A DNA stretch of 64,000 nt, taken from positions 1 to 64,000 of the forward strand of contig NZ_JACJOT010000003.1 of the NCBI RefSeq assembly GCF_014695715.1, given 5' to 3'. Each line of letters opens with the position of its first letter. The first letter of the stretch is position 1. Of the stretch, positions 53,901 to 63,761 are shown one piece after another. The position numbers and the translations under genes were made by a program. The notes under the pieces were generated by a model. It had not been told where the DNA came from. It ran no database searches and was given only the letters and a program-made list of their open reading frames with translations. Origin of the DNA: Microcoleus sp. FACHB-68. Its GTDB lineage: Bacteria; Cyanobacteriota; Cyanobacteriia; Cyanobacteriales; Oscillatoriaceae.

Positions 53901-55262
53901 ATGAAACTGCCCAATATTGTTGATACTCCTCCCCTCCTACAACTCGTGCAGTGGATTACTGACCCTTTAGGATATATGGACGCCAATGTTGAGCGCTATG
54001 GGGACATCTTTACTGCAAGGCTTGGCAAGTCTAAAACGATAGTGTTCGCTAGCAATCCACAGGCGATCCAAGAGATTTTTAGTGCCGATCCTCAGCAGTT
54101 TGATACGGGTCGCGTTAATCAGACTATACGCCCTTTGGTGGGAGATGAGTCTGTATTTCTGATAGATGGTGAGCGTCACCGGCGAGAACGCCAGCTGTTA
54201 ATGCCTCCCTTTCATGGGGAACGGATGCGAACCTACAATCAGCTCATTCGCAATATTACAGAGCAAGTAACCAGCCGGTGGAGTGTTGGGCAGACATTTT
54301 CAGCGCGTGACGTGATGCAAGAGATTACCCTGCGGGTGATCTTACACGCGGTATTCGGTTTGGATGAGGGGGAACGCAGCCGGCAACTGCAACATCGGTT
54401 GGGGCAACTGATGGATATGACCAGCTCTCCGCTAAAGTCTAGTATGCTGTTCTTTCCGTTCCTGCAAAAAGATTTAGGCGCTTGGAGTCCGTGGGGACAA
54501 TTCTTACGCCGGCAGGAAAAGATGAATGAACTTCTCTATGCTGAAATTCGGGAACGCCGGGAAAATTTAGACCCCTCGCGCACAGATGTGCTGACGCTGC
54601 TGCTGCTGGCGCGTGATGAAGCCGGCGAGGGGATGAGTGATTTGGAATTGCGTGATGAACTAATCACGGTGCTAGCTGCCGGTCACGAAACCACCGCAAC
54701 CGCCTTAGCTTGGGCGCTGTACTGGGTTCACCGGCAGCCGCAGGTGCGAGAAAGGCTGATAGAAGAATTAGACAATGCCGGTGGCAACCCAGATCCCACA
54801 GCTTTTTTCCGCCTGCCTTATCTATCTGCGGTGTGTCAGGAAACACTGCGAATTTATCCAGTAACAGTGATCACATTCGCTCGCGTTGTCAACTCTCCCT
54901 TCCAACTGATGGGTTACGAGTTAGAACCAGAAACGCAACTGACTTGCTGTATCTATTTGACGCACCAACGACCAGAGTTATACCCAGAACCGAAGCAGTT
55001 TAAGCCAGAACGCTTTTTAAACCGGCAATTTTCGCCTTACGAATATTTGCCTTTTGGGGGAGGCAGCCGGCGCTGTTTGGGGCTAGCTTTGGCGCAGTTT
55101 GAAATGAAGTTGGTGCTGGCAACTGTATTGTCTCAGTGGCAATTGGCGCTGGCAGACAGCCAGCCGGTGAAACCTGCACGCCGGGGTTTGACTTTAGCGC
55201 CTGCCGATGGAGTGCGGATGACTGTTACGGGTCAACGTTTGCGTCAGGCTAGTTTGATGTAG
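53901..55262 (+). CDS. Cytochrome P450
   Basis: A 453-residue soluble bacterial P450. I-helix AAGHETTATALAW (oxygen activation), ETLRIYP (ExxR in the K helix) and heme loop FGGGSRRCLGLALAQF with the heme-ligand Cys392. There is no N-terminal membrane anchor. Cyanobacterial CYP110/CYP120-type enzymes oxidise fatty acids, alkanes or terpenoids/retinoids. Motif layout is compatible with CYP110, but I cannot prove the subfamily. Its stop overlaps the end of the convergent dynamin gene by 14 bases. Confidence 0.94.
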   Translation: MKLPNIVDTPPLLQLVQWITDPLGYMDANVERYGDIFTARLGKSKTIVFASNPQAIQEIFSADPQQFDTGRVNQTIRPLVGDESVFLIDGERHRRERQLLMPPFHGERMRTYNQLIRNITEQVTSRWSVGQTFSARDVMQEITLRVILHAVFGLDEGERSRQLQHRLGQLMDMTSSPLKSSMLFFPFLQKDLGAWSPWGQFLRRQEKMNELLYAEIRERRENLDPSRTDVLTLLLLARDEAGEGMSDLELRDELITVLAAGHETTATALAWALYWVHRQPQVRERLIEELDNAGGNPDPTAFFRLPYLSAVCQETLRIYPVTVITFARVVNSPFQLMGYELEPETQLTCCIYLTHQRPELYPEPKQFKPERFLNRQFSPYEYLPFGGGSRRCLGLALAQFEMKLVLATVLSQWQLALADSQPVKPARRGLTLAPADGVRMTVTGQRLRQASLM

Positions 55263-57510
55263 ATTGAAGGCCAGAGCGCATTTGTATTGATACCTCATGG
55301 ATTTTTTCAATCGCTGTACGGAATCTACTGGTGCGGCTAGTGATAGAAGAGCGGCGATGTGCAAATTCATCTGATGCCTGTTTAGATTTCACCTGTTCTA
55401 AAATAGACCTATACCGTGTATTCATTGCTTCTTTAACTTCTTTTTCTAGCTCTTGCATTTGAGCAATCACGATTGACCAAACAGCTTCAGCCACTTCTTT
55501 TCGGAACTCATTTGTTTTATCAATGTAGTGTTTTTCTAGCGTTGCACGAATTTGGTTAGTACGAGCCGTCATATCCTCTGGACGGATAGCTTCAGCAGGA
55601 TTGTTAATGTGTTGACTTTGCATACGTGCAGCTTTTTCAAGTCCTGTCAGTATTTCATTTCCTCCACCAAAAAGTGGAGAAATTTTGCTCCCTCTGTAAA
55701 CCAATAACTCATCTAAACGGGCTGCTCTCTCCATAACTACCCCGTCAACTTTGCTTTGAAAACGATTTGCTATGTCCTGCATGAGTTCCCTAAAGCCCGA
55801 GGAAACAGTTAGATCATATTTAACATCACTGTATAGCTCTTCTAATCGATTGTTAATTTCTTTAACCAAATCTTCTACCACATTAGTTACCTGCTCTCTA
55901 GCAATTTCCAAAAATCGCTTCTTGAGTAGCTGATTGAGATTGTCAACCACATTAATCTCTATTTCAAAGTAATAAGGATATTTACGCAAATAGTTATCAG
56001 AAATAATTCGCGTGTACACTTTGTAAGCATCAGTAAGATCGCCATTTTTTATCTCTTTTTTCAAACTATCCTCTAACTCTTTAGCTTGAGCCTGATCGGT
56101 AAACATAGTACTTCGAGCATTCGCAACTCGATCTCGAATACTACGAAAACTATCTTCAAATTCTCTTTTTCGTTGACTCATGAGTTCTGTCGTCAGCCGT
56201 CTAGCTTCTTCTTTTTCACTTTGCTGTAGTTCACCTTGAATCATGGACTCATCGGCATCCTTTTGGCTACGCAGATAGTTAAGAATAGGCTGACAGAAGT
56301 TTTGCTCAACATTTCCAACTGTGGTTTCCAGAGTAACTCGACGCAGATCATCCTGGAGAAATTCTAAAACACTGTCACGCAAAAATGCTATCTGACTTTC
56401 TTGAAGAGCAACTTTGTGTTTTCCTTCATAACGGGTATCTAACAGTTCCTTATAGTCTGAGAGGTGTTGAATCAGTTTTGGATCGCAAGGCATCTCCTCC
56501 TTACTGGACAACTGTGCCAAAAGACCATGAAGAGCATTTGTGGTAAAAAAATTGTAATCGTCGGGAATAGCAAACTCTCTCATTTTTTCCTGGAAGTTAG
56601 CTAAGGAGGATTTTTGCTGCTGGGATGTCAATGAATCCCATCGATTCAGTACCCAAAATGTTTTCCGATTGAGCTGCGATTCTCCAGCACGAATCTTCTC
56701 CATAATTTCCATTTCATCTCTATCAAACAAGCGCGTCGCCATCAAAATAAAGATAATCGCATGAGCATCTTGATTGACGAAGCGAAAAGTTACCTGGCGA
56801 TGCCGTGGATTTGGAACACTGACACCAGGCAAATCAACTAAAATCACATCTTGAGGAATATCAGTTGATTTGATAAATACTTCTACTCGCTCAAGAAATA
56901 TAGCCTGAGATTCGTCTCTAACGAGGTGCTGCATTTTCTCAATTGAGCAATTTTCAATATAGCGCTCATCACCAAACTCATAGGTTTTGCGTTTTTCTAA
57001 AAATAACTGAAAATTGGCTAATAGCCTGCTTCCTCTACCTTCCTGTGCCATTGGCTGAACTCTTTCCAGCAATTCATGTACAGGTGCATTTTCCAGTTGT
57101 GGTACACGAAATGTTTCAGCAATTTCCTTTCGGTAAAGCCCGTCCAATGCTTCTATCTCATTTATGTTGAGATAGAAGACTTTTGCGTATTCCTCATCAG
57201 AGCTACTTTTAACATAAGTAGGAACTGCTGTTGTCACTTCTGTAGATTCTGGTAACAAATATCGCCCTAAAAAAGCGTTGATTAGAGACGATTTACCAGC
57301 ACTAAACCCCCCAACAAAGGCAATAGTAAGATTGGGGTTTCGTAGCCGCGAAATATCGCGATCAAGAAGAGCAAATCGTTGTGATGTTTCTTGAGGCAAT
57401 TCGTTAAAAAAAGCACTATCTCTGTATTTAATATCCTCATAAATACTTTTAAGATTCGTAAGTTGCTCTAGAAGTTTTTTGCGATTTTGTTGGTACAGAG
57501 AAGCATCCAT
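55249..57510 (-). CDS. Bacterial dynamin-like GTPase
   Basis: A 753-residue large GTPase. G1 GGFSAGKSSLINAFLG (~residues 59-75), G2 Thr in STEVTTAVPTYV, G3 DLPGVS, and G4-like NRWDS. Long helical assembly regions follow from ~300 to the end, with a membrane-touching segment likely around LSPLFGGGNEIL-type hydrophobics. Such proteins (Nostoc BDLP is the structural model) tubulate or fuse membranes. I chose ATG 57510, preceded by GAGGAAAG; the frame opens eight codons earlier at 57534. It has no CCGG word, unlike its neighbours. It is convergent with the P450 gene. Confidence 0.88.
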   Translation of the reverse strand: MDASLYQQNRKKLLEQLTNLKSIYEDIKYRDSAFFNELPQETSQRFALLDRDISRLRNPNLTIAFVGGFSAGKSSLINAFLGRYLLPESTEVTTAVPTYVKSSSDEEYAKVFYLNINEIEALDGLYRKEIAETFRVPQLENAPVHELLERVQPMAQEGRGSRLLANFQLFLEKRKTYEFGDERYIENCSIEKMQHLVRDESQAIFLERVEVFIKSTDIPQDVILVDLPGVSVPNPRHRQVTFRFVNQDAHAIIFILMATRLFDRDEMEIMEKIRAGESQLNRKTFWVLNRWDSLTSQQQKSSLANFQEKMREFAIPDDYNFFTTNALHGLLAQLSSKEEMPCDPKLIQHLSDYKELLDTRYEGKHKVALQESQIAFLRDSVLEFLQDDLRRVTLETTVGNVEQNFCQPILNYLRSQKDADESMIQGELQQSEKEEARRLTTELMSQRKREFEDSFRSIRDRVANARSTMFTDQAQAKELEDSLKKEIKNGDLTDAYKVYTRIISDNYLRKYPYYFEIEINVVDNLNQLLKKRFLEIAREQVTNVVEDLVKEINNRLEELYSDVKYDLTVSSGFRELMQDIANRFQSKVDGVVMERAARLDELLVYRGSKISPLFGGGNEILTGLEKAARMQSQHINNPAEAIRPEDMTARTNQIRATLEKHYIDKTNEFRKEVAEAVWSIVIAQMQELEKEVKEAMNTRYRSILEQVKSKQASDEFAHRRSSITSRTSRFRTAIEKIHEVSIQMRSGLQSTSN

Positions 57511-58142
57511 AAATCTTTCCTCATTCCTTGCCAATTTTTATACTTGAATACACGTAGATTGCCGAAATAATCAAAGCGTATTGCACAGTTCAACTAGATT
57601 CCCCTAATCTTTCCCAATTCAAAGATATAAACTGCTCTAGCATTAAATACCCAATCAATATCTTCAAATATCGTCCTAACCTAAAAACGAAGCCAGCTAA
57701 CTAAAAGCTATCCCGTACCCTGCGTTACAACAAGTTAATCTACATGGAATTGTACCGCAGATAACTCCTGACTACCGCAGGCACTGACAAAAATACACAT
57801 GGACTACACACTGCTTGTTCACTGCTATTAACTACATCCTGCCAGCCGACCTTATTAAAGTCATTTTTGCTAAGAGGTTGATTCAATAGTGATATAGTGA
57901 GAGTTTATTCTTTCACTTCCTACTCTGCCAAATTTTTATCAAGTTAGCTGGCCTTCCGGTATAGAAGATAACCTTTCAACAACTGCCCTCAGCAGCAACT
58001 TAAGCAATCTAACGGTCGTGTTCAGCGGCAGCAGATCACCTTTGCATCTACACCAAGATATCTAAACTGTCCGCTGCAACACAGTTGTTGTCCCGTGCCA
58101 CAGCGGTAGTTGATTTACAGCGTTTCAAGCAGGATCGATAAC
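57511..58142. other. Intergenic region between the dynamin gene and the hybrid kinase gene
   Basis: 632 bases. Both flanking genes are on the minus strand, so this is downstream of the kinase and upstream of the dynamin gene. AT-rich near 57600-57700; ACAGTTGTTGTC-type words at 58080. No gene or RNA identified. Confidence 0.35.
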
Positions 58143-61100
58143 TTAACCCCGAACTGGGAGGAAGATGGAAAACTCAGTGCCTTGTCCCAATTTCGACTGG
58201 ACTTCCAGCCGGCCACCATGTTTCTCGACCACAATCTGACGCGCGATCGCTAATCCTAATCCTGTTCCCTGACCCACCGCTTTCGTGGTAAACAGATGGT
58301 CAAAAATGCGCTGCATCACCTCTTCCGTCATGCCAATACCATTATCAGAAATGTTAATCATCACCCACTCGTTATCTTTCATTTCTGTCCGAATCGTGAT
58401 GCAATTGGGACTCGCTTGAATCTCCTTAAAACTACATCCCTGATTCGATTCTTCCAGCGCATCAATCGCATTGGCAAGGAGATTCATAAACACCTGATTG
58501 AGTTGTCCAGGGAAGCATTCAACTGCCGACAAGTTTCCATACTCTTTGACCACTTTGATCTCCGGTCGGTCATCATTGGCTTTCAATCGGTGTTTGAGAA
58601 TCAAAATTGTACTATCAATTCCTTCATGAATATTAAAGGGAACTTTGTAATCTTTATCCGCTCTGGAAAACGTTCGCAAGCTGATGCTGATATCGCGAAT
58701 TCGTTCTACTCCCAATTTCATCGAGTCGATTAACTTCGGTAAGTCTTCTTGCAGATATTCTAGATCGATTGCTTCAATTTCATCTTCAAGTTCTGTGTCA
58801 GGATTGGGTAGTTTTTTCTGATACAAGTCGATCAGTCTGAACAAGTCTTGAATATAGTCTTGTGCTGGGTCTAGATTGCCGGCAATGAAACCAACTGGAT
58901 TATTAATTTCGTGAGCGACTCCAGCAACTAAATTCCCCAGAGCTGACATTTTTTCGCTCTGTACAATTTGTAATTGTGCCTGCTGTAAATCTTGTAAAGC
59001 TTGTTGCGCTTCTTGATAGAGTCTTGCATTCTCTAGAGATATTGCAACTTGAGAAGCCAGCAGATTAATGACTTTTAAGCGCTCCTTGGTAAATACCCCT
59101 CTCGTGAGTTGATTTTCTAGATAAAGTATTCCCACTAGGTTATTTTGATTGAGAATCGGTAGACAAAATACACTCTGAGGTTGATAGGTGAGCATATATT
59201 CTCCCATTAACCCAGGAATGTCTGTTTGCAAGTTCTCGATGAAAATTTTTTGTTGAGTATTCTTAACGTAATAGATAATTTTTTTGGGGATGTCTTGACA
59301 AATATCTACTGGTTGTGATTCAAGGATATTTTGGATATAAGGCGAGGAATTGGCGTCAAGATGAATCGATGTAATTGCCCTAACTTGCCATGTATCTTTT
59401 TCGGGTAAAATGAGTACCGCTTTTTTGGCTCCAGAGGTTTCCACGAGAATTCTGGTTAAGCTAGCAATCAATTCATCCAGTTTAATACTACTAGAAATAG
59501 CTTGGGCAGCTTTGAGGATGGATGCGAAATCAAGAGCCTCGGAGATACTCGTAGCGGTGGTGGAAGAGTGAGTCGATAACGACGCAGAATTCCGATGGAC
59601 ACTGGTAATAGTTTCTAAGGGATTGAGATTGAGTTCTTGCTGTTGCAGGATGGGTTTGAGGAGTTGAGGATAGCGTTTTTCTAGGTCATTGATTTTCGCT
59701 TCTGCGCCCCAGCGAGCATAACCGTAGTAGGCTTCCTGCATATAAGTTTGGGCAATTTTTTCTTTGCCCCATTCCAAGTAGAATTTGGCGGCGAGTTCGT
59801 TGGCGAGGGCTTCCTCTTGGATATAACCGTTTTCCTTGGCTCCTTGAATTGCTAAATCATAAAATTCTAGAGCTTCTATTTTGCAATTAAGGAGTTGATG
59901 CTTTTGGGCTTCAACTAAATGATATTTATGCAAGTAATTCATAGGGCCATAATCTGCCCAGTCTTTTAGCTTGGCTTGATTTTCTTGCATTCGCTGCCAT
60001 CGCGGCTCTGACTCCGACATTGATTCACCAGGAGTGGCCAGCACATTCAGAGAATCATAGAAATAGAAGATCGGTTCAACGATACTTCCCATCCCTCCAG
60101 CCAAATAGTGTCGCGTTTGAGCGGCATCGTGTTCGGCTTTAGCAAAGTCTTCCAGCCAGTAATTCAAAGTGAATCGATATAGGTAGAAGAAGGAGAGCCG
60201 GTAAAAATCGACTTTGGCCTCAGCCAGGACTTTTTCTTCATAGGTATCCTGGCGTAAGGGAATTTCGTCCTCTGACTGACCCAAGAGAATTTGAGCCGCC
60301 TGCCAGTACGCCAACACACAGTTTGCTGCTGTGACTTGGTGGAGGTCGCACAACTGTTGGTAATAGGCGCGAATTTGCGGTTCGAGTTCAGCGAGCGGTT
60401 GACCGTACCAATAAGCATTGAAGCAGTACAACTGCGCGTCGTAGCCCATAAATTCTAGATTGCCGGTTTCTAATCCAGCTTGATAGCCTTCCAGCAGAAT
60501 GGGCAGCGTCTCTTGCAGATGGATCGTCCAGTGTCCCACATATCCTCCCATTAACAGGGCTGTTGCGGCTCGAATATTTTTGGCATCTGGCTCTGAGGCG
60601 AGTTGGTATGCGAGTTGCCCAAACTGAGGCACCTTGCTCATGTCTGCCCACAGGGTTCTGAGTTGGAAGGCATAACCGGCATAGCAATAGGCTGAAACCG
60701 GACTATTGCCAAATTGAATGGACAACTTGACTTGTAGCGCAACGACCAGGAAATAAAGCTTTGAGCCGGTCATGTAACAGACGGGTGTCAGGCGAGCCGC
60801 ATTTTGCATAATGGCGAGCTGCTGGGGATCGGTCATTGCCGGCAGATGAAGGAATGACTCAATGGAGCGACCCTCAATTAAGGCATCGATTTCCTGCTTC
60901 ACCTTGCGAATATCGTCTAGTGTTGTTTCGTCTGGCAGATTCACACCCAACATCCGGAAGACCGATTGCCCGATCGCGATCGCCTCTAAAAATTGATTGC
61001 GGGCGACCAATGCCTGGATTGTGACTTGATAAACTTGCACCTGTTCTAAAGGCGTTTTCGCATGATCAATCACCGATTTAATCCACTGATCCATCTGCTC

Positions 61101-63560
61101 AAAATCGCCTACTAAGAAAGCGACCTCGGCAGCTAGGTCGTGCAGAGATAGGGTCATTTCATACTGCCGGTGCCAAGCGTCTGTTCCTAGTAGTTCCAGA
61201 CCCACTTTGGCATATTCACGGGCAGCTTGATAAGCGGTGGCAGCTCTGGCTTTGTTGCAAGCCGTGAGGTTGAGTTGGGCGAGTTCGTCCCGTTCCTGTT
61301 GTTCCTCAACCAGCGTGGTTCCATAGTTCAACTGATTGACGATTTCAAAGATGCGCTCTTCTCTGGCGGCTGGGGAAACTTGTTGCAGTAGTAATTGCCC
61401 GATCTGGTAGTGAGTTGTTTGTTTTTGCTCGTCAGGGATGAGGGAATAGGCAGCTTGCTGAACGCGATCATGGAGAAAGCGATAGGAACAGTTAAACGTT
61501 GCTGAAGAGTTGACTTCAGCCACCTTCAGTTCTGCCGGCTGATAAAACTTATAGACCTCGGTGATGGGTAAAATCACTCCTTCTTGCAAGGCTTTCCAGA
61601 GGTCAATCGCAGTCTCTTCGGGTGATTGCTCATTGACAATTGCCAGGGTCGCCAAATCGAACTGAGCGCCAACGCAAGCCGCCAGTTTCAAAACAGTCTG
61701 CGTGGCAACCGGCAATTTTTGCAACTGAAGTGCCATGAACTCGACAACATCATCCGTGAGCGCAAGTAACTTCACCGTTGCCAAGTCGCACTGCCAATGT
61801 CCTGCCTGGTAGTCAAACGAAATATAGCCGTCCTCGTGCAGTGCTTTGAGAAATTGGGTGAGGAAGAAGGGATTCCCCTTGGTTTTTTGATAGACCAACT
61901 CCGTCAGCCGCTGAGCCAGTTCAATCGAGCAACTCAGTGTATCTGCCGTTAACTGATTCACATCTGCTTGGCTTAGGGGTTCCAGGGTGAGGGTATGGAT
62001 CAGGGTTTGGGCTTTTTTGACCTCATCCAGCATCAGCATCAAGGGGTGAGTCGGGAACACTTCGTTATCCCGATAGGCTCCGATGATGAACAGATAACCG
62101 CGATCACGCTCTGTCAGCAGTAGCTTCAGCAAATTCAGAGAAGCCGAATCAGACCACTGCAAGTCATCCAGAAAAATGACCAGTGGATGCTCTGGCGTGG
62201 TGAACACCGTGATGAACTTCTGGAACAGCAGATTGAAACGGTTCTGAGCAGCGCTGCCGGAGAGTTCCGGCACCGGCGGTTGCTGGCCGAGTACCTGTTC
62301 GAGTTCAGGAATCACCTCGATCAGCACCTGGCCATTGTCACCCACTGCTGCCAGGATCTTCGCTTTCCACGCTTGCAACTGCGTGTCATCACTGCTGAGC
62401 AGTTGTCCCATCAGGTCGCGGAAAGCTTGGACAAAGGCGCTAAACGGAAGATTGCGGTTAAATTGGTCAAACTTGCCTTTGATGAAATAGCCATGCCACC
62501 GCACAATCGGCTTATGCACTTCATTGACGACGGCGGTTTTGCCAATGCCGGAAAAACCTGCCACCAGCATCAGTTCGGAGGCTCCGTTAGCAACGCGTCC
62601 AAAAGCCTCAAGCAAGGTTTGAACTTCTTGTTCTCGTCCGTATAGTTTTTCGGGAATCAAAAAGCGATCACTGATATCCCGTTCACCTAAGTTAAACCAG
62701 GCGTGTTTGCCGGCAACCTGATACGCTTCCTGGCATCTCATCAAATCATGCTTGAGACCGAGGGCACTTTGATAGCGATCTTCGGCATTCTTGGCCATCA
62801 GTTTGCGAATGATTTCACCGAGTATGATGGGCAAATCAGGGTTGAGATCGCAGATAGAAAGTGGTTGCTTAGCGAGATGGGCATGAACCATTTCCATTGG
62901 CTCGTCAGCTGGGAATGGTAACTGTCCTGTGAGCAGTTCAAAAAAGGTAATTCCCAAGGAATAGAAATCGCTGCGATAGTCAATCCCCCGGTTCATCCGT
63001 CCAGTTTGTTCCGGTGAGATGTAGGCTAGGGTGCCTTCTAAAACGTTGAGATTTTGAATCTCTTGGGTTTCGCGGGGCAGGAGGGAGGCAATGCTAAAGT
63101 CAATGACCTTAATCTGCCCAGTTTCTGGCTGAATCAGAATATTGGCGGGTTTAATGTCTTTGTGAATAATTCGTTGCTGATAGAGCCGGTGGAGGACATC
63201 CACAATTTGCAGGGCAATTGGCCAAAATTGTTCGACAGTCAGAGGGCAAGCATGAATGTAATCACGTAGTGAGATGCCACCGATGTCTTCCATCACCAAG
63301 GCATAGCCATTGGCATAGGGTTCTAGACTAATCGGTTGGACAATGCCTGGGATGTCGATATTTTTAGTGATCGCATACTGATTGCGAAACTGAACCAACT
63401 CGCTGAAGCTGGGATAGTCGTGCCGCAGTGTCTTAATCACCACCGGACATTGCTTCAACTTTTGCACTCCTCGATAGACAGCCGTCCTGGAACCTAGATA
63501 CAGTTGCTCGACCAAGGTATAGCCAGAAATTTTTGGTAGTTGCTGTGCTAGAGGAGTCAT
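58143..63560 (-). CDS. Giant hybrid Ser/Thr kinase - AAA ATPase - GAF - histidine kinase
   Basis: A 1805-residue cytosolic signalling protein. An N-terminal Ser/Thr kinase (~12-270) has Asp135 in IIHKDIKPANILI and metal motif DFS instead of DFG. An AAA/STAND-type ATPase follows (~305-520, Walker A GFSGIGKTAVV, Walker B PLVIFLDDLQWSD), then long TPR-like helical repeats (~760-1330), a GAF domain (~1360-1520) and a histidine kinase with His1550 in GVAHEINNPVGF, then LLANAIDALEE, DNGIGMTEEV and TTKAVGQGTGLGL. The family is known from filamentous cyanobacteria. The ligand, the Ser/Thr target and a response regulator are not in this window. Its kinase core closely resembles that at 22286-23998. 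Confidence 0.95.
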   Translation of the reverse strand: MTPLAQQLPKISGYTLVEQLYLGSRTAVYRGVQKLKQCPVVIKTLRHDYPSFSELVQFRNQYAITKNIDIPGIVQPISLEPYANGYALVMEDIGGISLRDYIHACPLTVEQFWPIALQIVDVLHRLYQQRIIHKDIKPANILIQPETGQIKVIDFSIASLLPRETQEIQNLNVLEGTLAYISPEQTGRMNRGIDYRSDFYSLGITFFELLTGQLPFPADEPMEMVHAHLAKQPLSICDLNPDLPIILGEIIRKLMAKNAEDRYQSALGLKHDLMRCQEAYQVAGKHAWFNLGERDISDRFLIPEKLYGREQEVQTLLEAFGRVANGASELMLVAGFSGIGKTAVVNEVHKPIVRWHGYFIKGKFDQFNRNLPFSAFVQAFRDLMGQLLSSDDTQLQAWKAKILAAVGDNGQVLIEVIPELEQVLGQQPPVPELSGSAAQNRFNLLFQKFITVFTTPEHPLVIFLDDLQWSDSASLNLLKLLLTERDRGYLFIIGAYRDNEVFPTHPLMLMLDEVKKAQTLIHTLTLEPLSQADVNQLTADTLSCSIELAQRLTELVYQKTKGNPFFLTQFLKALHEDGYISFDYQAGHWQCDLATVKLLALTDDVVEFMALQLQKLPVATQTVLKLAACVGAQFDLATLAIVNEQSPEETAIDLWKALQEGVILPITEVYKFYQPAELKVAEVNSSATFNCSYRFLHDRVQQAAYSLIPDEQKQTTHYQIGQLLLQQVSPAAREERIFEIVNQLNYGTTLVEEQQERDELAQLNLTACNKARAATAYQAAREYAKVGLELLGTDAWHRQYEMTLSLHDLAAEVAFLVGDFEQMDQWIKSVIDHAKTPLEQVQVYQVTIQALVARNQFLEAIAIGQSVFRMLGVNLPDETTLDDIRKVKQEIDALIEGRSIESFLHLPAMTDPQQLAIMQNAARLTPVCYMTGSKLYFLVVALQVKLSIQFGNSPVSAYCYAGYAFQLRTLWADMSKVPQFGQLAYQLASEPDAKNIRAATALLMGGYVGHWTIHLQETLPILLEGYQAGLETGNLEFMGYDAQLYCFNAYWYGQPLAELEPQIRAYYQQLCDLHQVTAANCVLAYWQAAQILLGQSEDEIPLRQDTYEEKVLAEAKVDFYRLSFFYLYRFTLNYWLEDFAKAEHDAAQTRHYLAGGMGSIVEPIFYFYDSLNVLATPGESMSESEPRWQRMQENQAKLKDWADYGPMNYLHKYHLVEAQKHQLLNCKIEALEFYDLAIQGAKENGYIQEEALANELAAKFYLEWGKEKIAQTYMQEAYYGYARWGAEAKINDLEKRYPQLLKPILQQQELNLNPLETITSVHRNSASLSTHSSTTATSISEALDFASILKAAQAISSSIKLDELIASLTRILVETSGAKKAVLILPEKDTWQVRAITSIHLDANSSPYIQNILESQPVDICQDIPKKIIYYVKNTQQKIFIENLQTDIPGLMGEYMLTYQPQSVFCLPILNQNNLVGILYLENQLTRGVFTKERLKVINLLASQVAISLENARLYQEAQQALQDLQQAQLQIVQSEKMSALGNLVAGVAHEINNPVGFIAGNLDPAQDYIQDLFRLIDLYQKKLPNPDTELEDEIEAIDLEYLQEDLPKLIDSMKLGVERIRDISISLRTFSRADKDYKVPFNIHEGIDSTILILKHRLKANDDRPEIKVVKEYGNLSAVECFPGQLNQVFMNLLANAIDALEESNQGCSFKEIQASPNCITIRTEMKDNEWVMINISDNGIGMTEEVMQRIFDHLFTTKAVGQGTGLGLAIARQIVVEKHGGRLEVQSKLGQGTEFSIFLPVRG

Positions 63561-63618
63561 AGGTGTATAAAAAAGGTTTTGATTTTACTAGGATGCCCTA
63601 AATTCTTAGTTAAGTAGC

Positions 63619-63761
63619 AGACTTGTTGGGAAATAAGCTGGTTTAAGGGCGGGCTTTCCGCTTCTTTTCCAAAGTTATGCTGCATCAAGATAAGACTTGT
63701 TGGGAAATAAGCTGGTTTAAGGGCGAGGTTTTCCGCTTCTTTTCCAAAGTTATGCTGCATC
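63619..63761. repeat. Tandem 68/69-bp direct repeat
   Basis: Copy one (63619-63686) and copy two (63693-63761) are nearly identical, separated by six bases (AAGATA). They begin AGACTTGTTGGGAAATAAGC and end GCTGCATC. One copy has a one-base insertion. They lie just upstream of the hybrid kinase start, so they may affect its promoter. Confidence 0.9.

Noticed and set aside
63557-63760. 67-codon minus-strand ORF with the phrase MQHNFGKEAE twice
   Set aside because: The repeat in the protein is only the tandem 68-bp DNA repeat; no ribosome binding site supports it.
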